Positions 61,249 to 64,000 of a DNA stretch of 64,000 bases are shown here, in pieces. Under the pieces are notes generated by a model. That model was not told the origin of the DNA. It was given only the letters and a program-made list of their open reading frames with translations, and ran no database searches. The stretch covers positions 7,755,501 through 7,819,500 of the forward strand of contig NC_089727.1 of the NCBI RefSeq assembly GCF_035083965.1, written 5' to 3'. The DNA is from Branchiostoma lanceolatum (lineage: Eukaryota; Chordata; Leptocardii; Amphioxiformes; Branchiostomatidae). Position 1 is the first letter of the stretch. Every line of letters begins with the position of its first letter. Both the position numbers and the translations under genes were made by a program.

Positions 61249-61485
61249 GTGGCGTCGCGTAACTGTAAGGGTGTTTGACCCAGAACCTAGAGGTCCTGGG
61301 TTCGAGTCCTCTATCATGCCACCGATGTTGTGCCCTTGGGAAAGGCACTTTACACGACTTTCCTCACTCCACTGTGGTGAAAAATCGGTCGCCTACTATA
61401 CCGTACCCAAGACACAGTGGATTATCAACCCACTGCCCCTACGGCCTCAAAGGCTATGGGACTACCTTTACCTTTTTTACATGTT
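61249..61485 (+). mobile_element. tRNA-derived SINE (copy D)
   Basis: The head GTGGCGTCGCGTAACTGTAA ... GGGTTCGAGTCC ... ATGCCAC can fold with a 7-bp acceptor-like stem (one G-T pair). The body TTGTGCCCTTGGGAAAGGCA and CGACTTTCCTCACTCCAC and the end TGCCCCTACGGCCTCAAAGG follow. It is the best-preserved copy. Confidence 0.8.
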
Positions 61486-62777
61486 CAGAAAGGAGAAAAT
61501 ACAGGACTGTTGTTCATAGATAATCCTTTACATTATTATACAATTTCTGTCATTATTTTAGAAGTCATAGCAAAGTAGAATCGACTGTATGCGTGCGTAC
61601 TACAGGTGCACTCCTTTATTACTTTGCTATCGCGTGTGTAGCGCGACATTTTGCCCCCCCCCCCTTATCGGCCAAACACATCGACTTATCATGACACATT
61701 CTAAGCATGCACATGTCTTGAATACATAGAAGGGAGCTTTTGTGCGAGTCTCAGACAATTAGAGTTACTCCAATTGAATTTTCCTGCGGCCACTAAGTAA
61801 CTAGGTCGAGTATTCTGAAAGAGTCCCATTTGAAGCTACGTGAGGAATGTTCCATTGCAATCGATAAGGTGGGAAACAGCATTGACCTTGAATATACTGT
61901 ATGTCAAATGTTCTGGTATATCTGACCTTGAACCTGACAGATTTGCGTACAGAAATGTAGAACACCGTTGAACTTGAGGTACTATATCTAGCTATACAGT
62001 CTAACTAGCCCGGTACGGAGACTACACATTCAGGCGCCTTTTGATCGAAAGTATAAAATGTAATGTTAACGGTAGAGATTATGTAACGTTACTCATGATT
62101 TATATCAACTTACATTGCAATGCCCATGACCGAGCGGTAAACGTTTTGTTAAGAAACTTTAAAACAATTCCAATACCTCATCTTATGTTATGCATTAAAC
62201 TCACTGTGACTCCATACAGAAAATTCATTTATTTTTGCGAGGACACCGAGGAGTTTATTTCACGGAAGGAGAAGAAATTAGCCTAAGTGTCAGGCTAGAA
62301 GAAATAAGGTTTTCGCTGTGTTTTACGTTCGCGGTGAACCAAATTATGAATGGAAGCACACATTCGTCATGATTTAATCTGAAAACGCGGCAATAAAACC
62401 ACCGCGAATATTTCAAAATTCACAGAATCTCTAGCATCAGCAAATACGTTACAGGTACCACATTCTATGAGATAGGGGGTGCAAAGGGGTACCAGAAAAC
62501 TCTGATCACGGACTTAGGGTCATGGCGAAAGAAAAAAACATTCCCAGAATGTTTGGTGTCTGGCGGCATGGAGTCATTTCAATTACACAACTTCTAACAG
62601 AATATTATGAAGTCTTAACAAAGTGAGAAATTCCAGAATTTGATTACGAAGAAGATGTTACATTGCCACGGGTTTTGAGATGACTCCACTACCAGAATTT
62701 CGAACTTGAAGAAAAAAGCGCGCGAAATATCATTTCCCGTCGTGCACCGGGTGCAGTGGGTGACAGTAAAATTCAAG
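61486..62777. other. Intergenic stretch before the right-edge gene candidate
   Basis: AT-rich, with a short run of C at about 61656. No exon or repeat was recognised. The last 100 bp contain GCGCGCG and could belong to the promoter of the gene starting at 62778. Confidence 0.4.
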
Positions 62778-63703
62778 ATGGAGACGGAGCTAGTAGACGT
62801 CACCGGCACTTCCTCACGTAAACCCACGGTTATACGGCGGGGGGCGGCAGGTAAGGCCTTAAACGCACCTTCTACTATTAGAACACCGTAGAGGCTACCT
62901 TCTGTCGCATTTTGGGCGTTTGTCTCCGCCAATTCGTTGTTTTTAAGCTGTATATATACTCGCTTCCGGGTTAGACCGTTGTCTTGGTCGAAATGATTTA
63001 GGATGTGGGGAGGGGGGCGTATTGACGTAAATAAACAACAACAACACTGACAACATTTCTAGCGGATTGTTTATATCGTGATAAAGCCAGTGACAATATA
63101 CACTGCTAGCTTAATTGATGCTGTGTAGAATTTGATAGCCATGGTGGACGGTAACTGTCTATTTTTGAACATCCTGTCAACTATGCAAGACCTTTTGTTT
63201 GCATTCGACGTAACACTCAAGTTTCAAAACAAATATGTATATAATCGTGATCTAGATAGAGCGAAGGTTGAACCTAAGTTTCCTGTCTGAATGGTATGGA
63301 GTTTTGGTATGGAACAGGATACGGGTTCATGATCAAAGATATTCGATCGATTTTCACAACAATGAATAAGTCATGTGATGGGTGGGAATCTATAAAAAGT
63401 CACCGGGTTCCGCCCACTAGTTAATAATGGCCTGTGGGAGCACGTTTTATACAATATCTGGGGCTGTGTGAATCTACAAGCAGATGTAAGGATCTGGCTC
63501 ATAAATAACAGTTTTCTTACAGTGATGATAAGTTCACGGACCGTGAAAACTGTGAACATTAAGTTACAGTGAAAAAAACAAGAATTACAGTTCTGTCCTA
63601 ATCTTACGTTGATTTTATCTGTATGTTTGTTTACAGGGCCAGGCCGTCCTGCCCCTACTGCCCCTGCCAGACCAGCCCCTGCACCACCACGGCCTGCTGC
63701 CAG
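62778..63703 (+). CDS. Candidate first two exons of an unidentified gene (Pro/Ala-rich, possibly SH3D19-like)
   Basis: An ATG in good context (AAGATGG) at 62778 opens a 73-bp exon encoding METELVDVTG and RKPTVIRRGAA, ending at a strong donor (CAG|GTAAGG, 62850). A 67-bp segment at 63637-63703 follows with acceptor TTTACAG and donor GTGGCG. In the only frame that fits the phase it gives a Pro/Ala-rich stretch (PGRPAPTAPARPAP). The gene would continue past the right edge. RKPTVIR followed by proline-rich sequence recalls the linker region of the SH3 adaptor SH3D19, but this rests on one short motif and the assignment is weak. Confidence 0.35.
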
Positions 63704-64000
63704 GTGGCGTATCAAATTTCCTCATGTCTAAATGTGTAATATTTACACATGTTGACATTACATAAAGACAAGATTTTTTGATATCTATATAAACAGGCTT
63801 GTTGGATTTCGTGTCGTCATTTGATGAACAGACTACCAGTTCCCATAACAACAGCTCAAAACTTCAGTTTTTCCATTCAATTATGTAAAAAAACCAAGGG
63901 GTAACACTTGAATACCTGTTAGGAATTGCATATAATCTGTGATTTGAAGCTCTTGCTTTTATGTAAAGTCTGAAACTAAAAGGTTTTGTTTCCAAATACC

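Noticed and set aside
61249..61325. Possible functional tRNA gene
   Set aside because: The acceptor-like stem and B box are present, but the A box is weak and the sequence runs directly into a SINE body shared with other copies.
62615..62932. Minus-strand 105-codon frame starting near MAETNAQNATEG
   Set aside because: Its first codon is TTG rather than ATG, and it overlaps the better-supported plus-strand exon at 62778-62850.

Overview
This is a eukaryotic nuclear window: genes are split by long AT-rich introns with GT-AG borders, repeats are dense, and there are no operons. The protein families, the tRNA-derived SINEs ending in runs of ACGA, and the many short foldback elements suggest an invertebrate deuterostome, most likely amphioxus (Branchiostoma). 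That assignment is an inference from sequence character, not from a search.

Layout. (1) 1-23917, minus strand: the 5' half of a phosphorylase kinase regulatory alpha subunit gene (PHKA). Nineteen coding exons join without a frame break to about 688 residues; the C-terminal half lies beyond the left edge. (2) 24640-26443, plus strand: UQCRQ, subunit 8 of respiratory complex III, in two coding exons, head to head with PHKA. (3) 26444-about 40000: about 13.5 kb without a recognisable gene, filled with foldback elements, a minisatellite, a SINE, and a Helitron-like element. (4) 40268-48040, plus strand: a four-exon TMEM272-like membrane protein gene. (5) 48041-52511: mobile elements, including a second, larger Helitron-like copy. 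(6) 52512-60676, minus strand: complete six-exon TLCD4 (TMEM56), a TLC-domain membrane protein of 262 residues. (7) 61249-64000: a SINE, then a candidate 5' end of an unidentified plus-strand gene.

The genes do not form one pathway, but PHKA (glycogen mobilisation) and UQCRQ (respiration) are divergent energy-metabolism genes with start codons 1.5 kb apart.

The strongest unexpected signal is inside PHKA. Two exons of exactly 73 bp (8943-9015 and 8155-8227) have the same phases and encode homologous but different 25-residue segments. Including both would shift the frame, so they look like a mutually exclusive pair. Other notable signals are a 42-bp frame-neutral partial copy of PHKA exon 2 (22531-22572), a tandem triplication in TLCD4 that copies the exon 6 splice acceptor, Helitron-like 3' ends in three places, and several families of foldback elements with multiple copies in the window.
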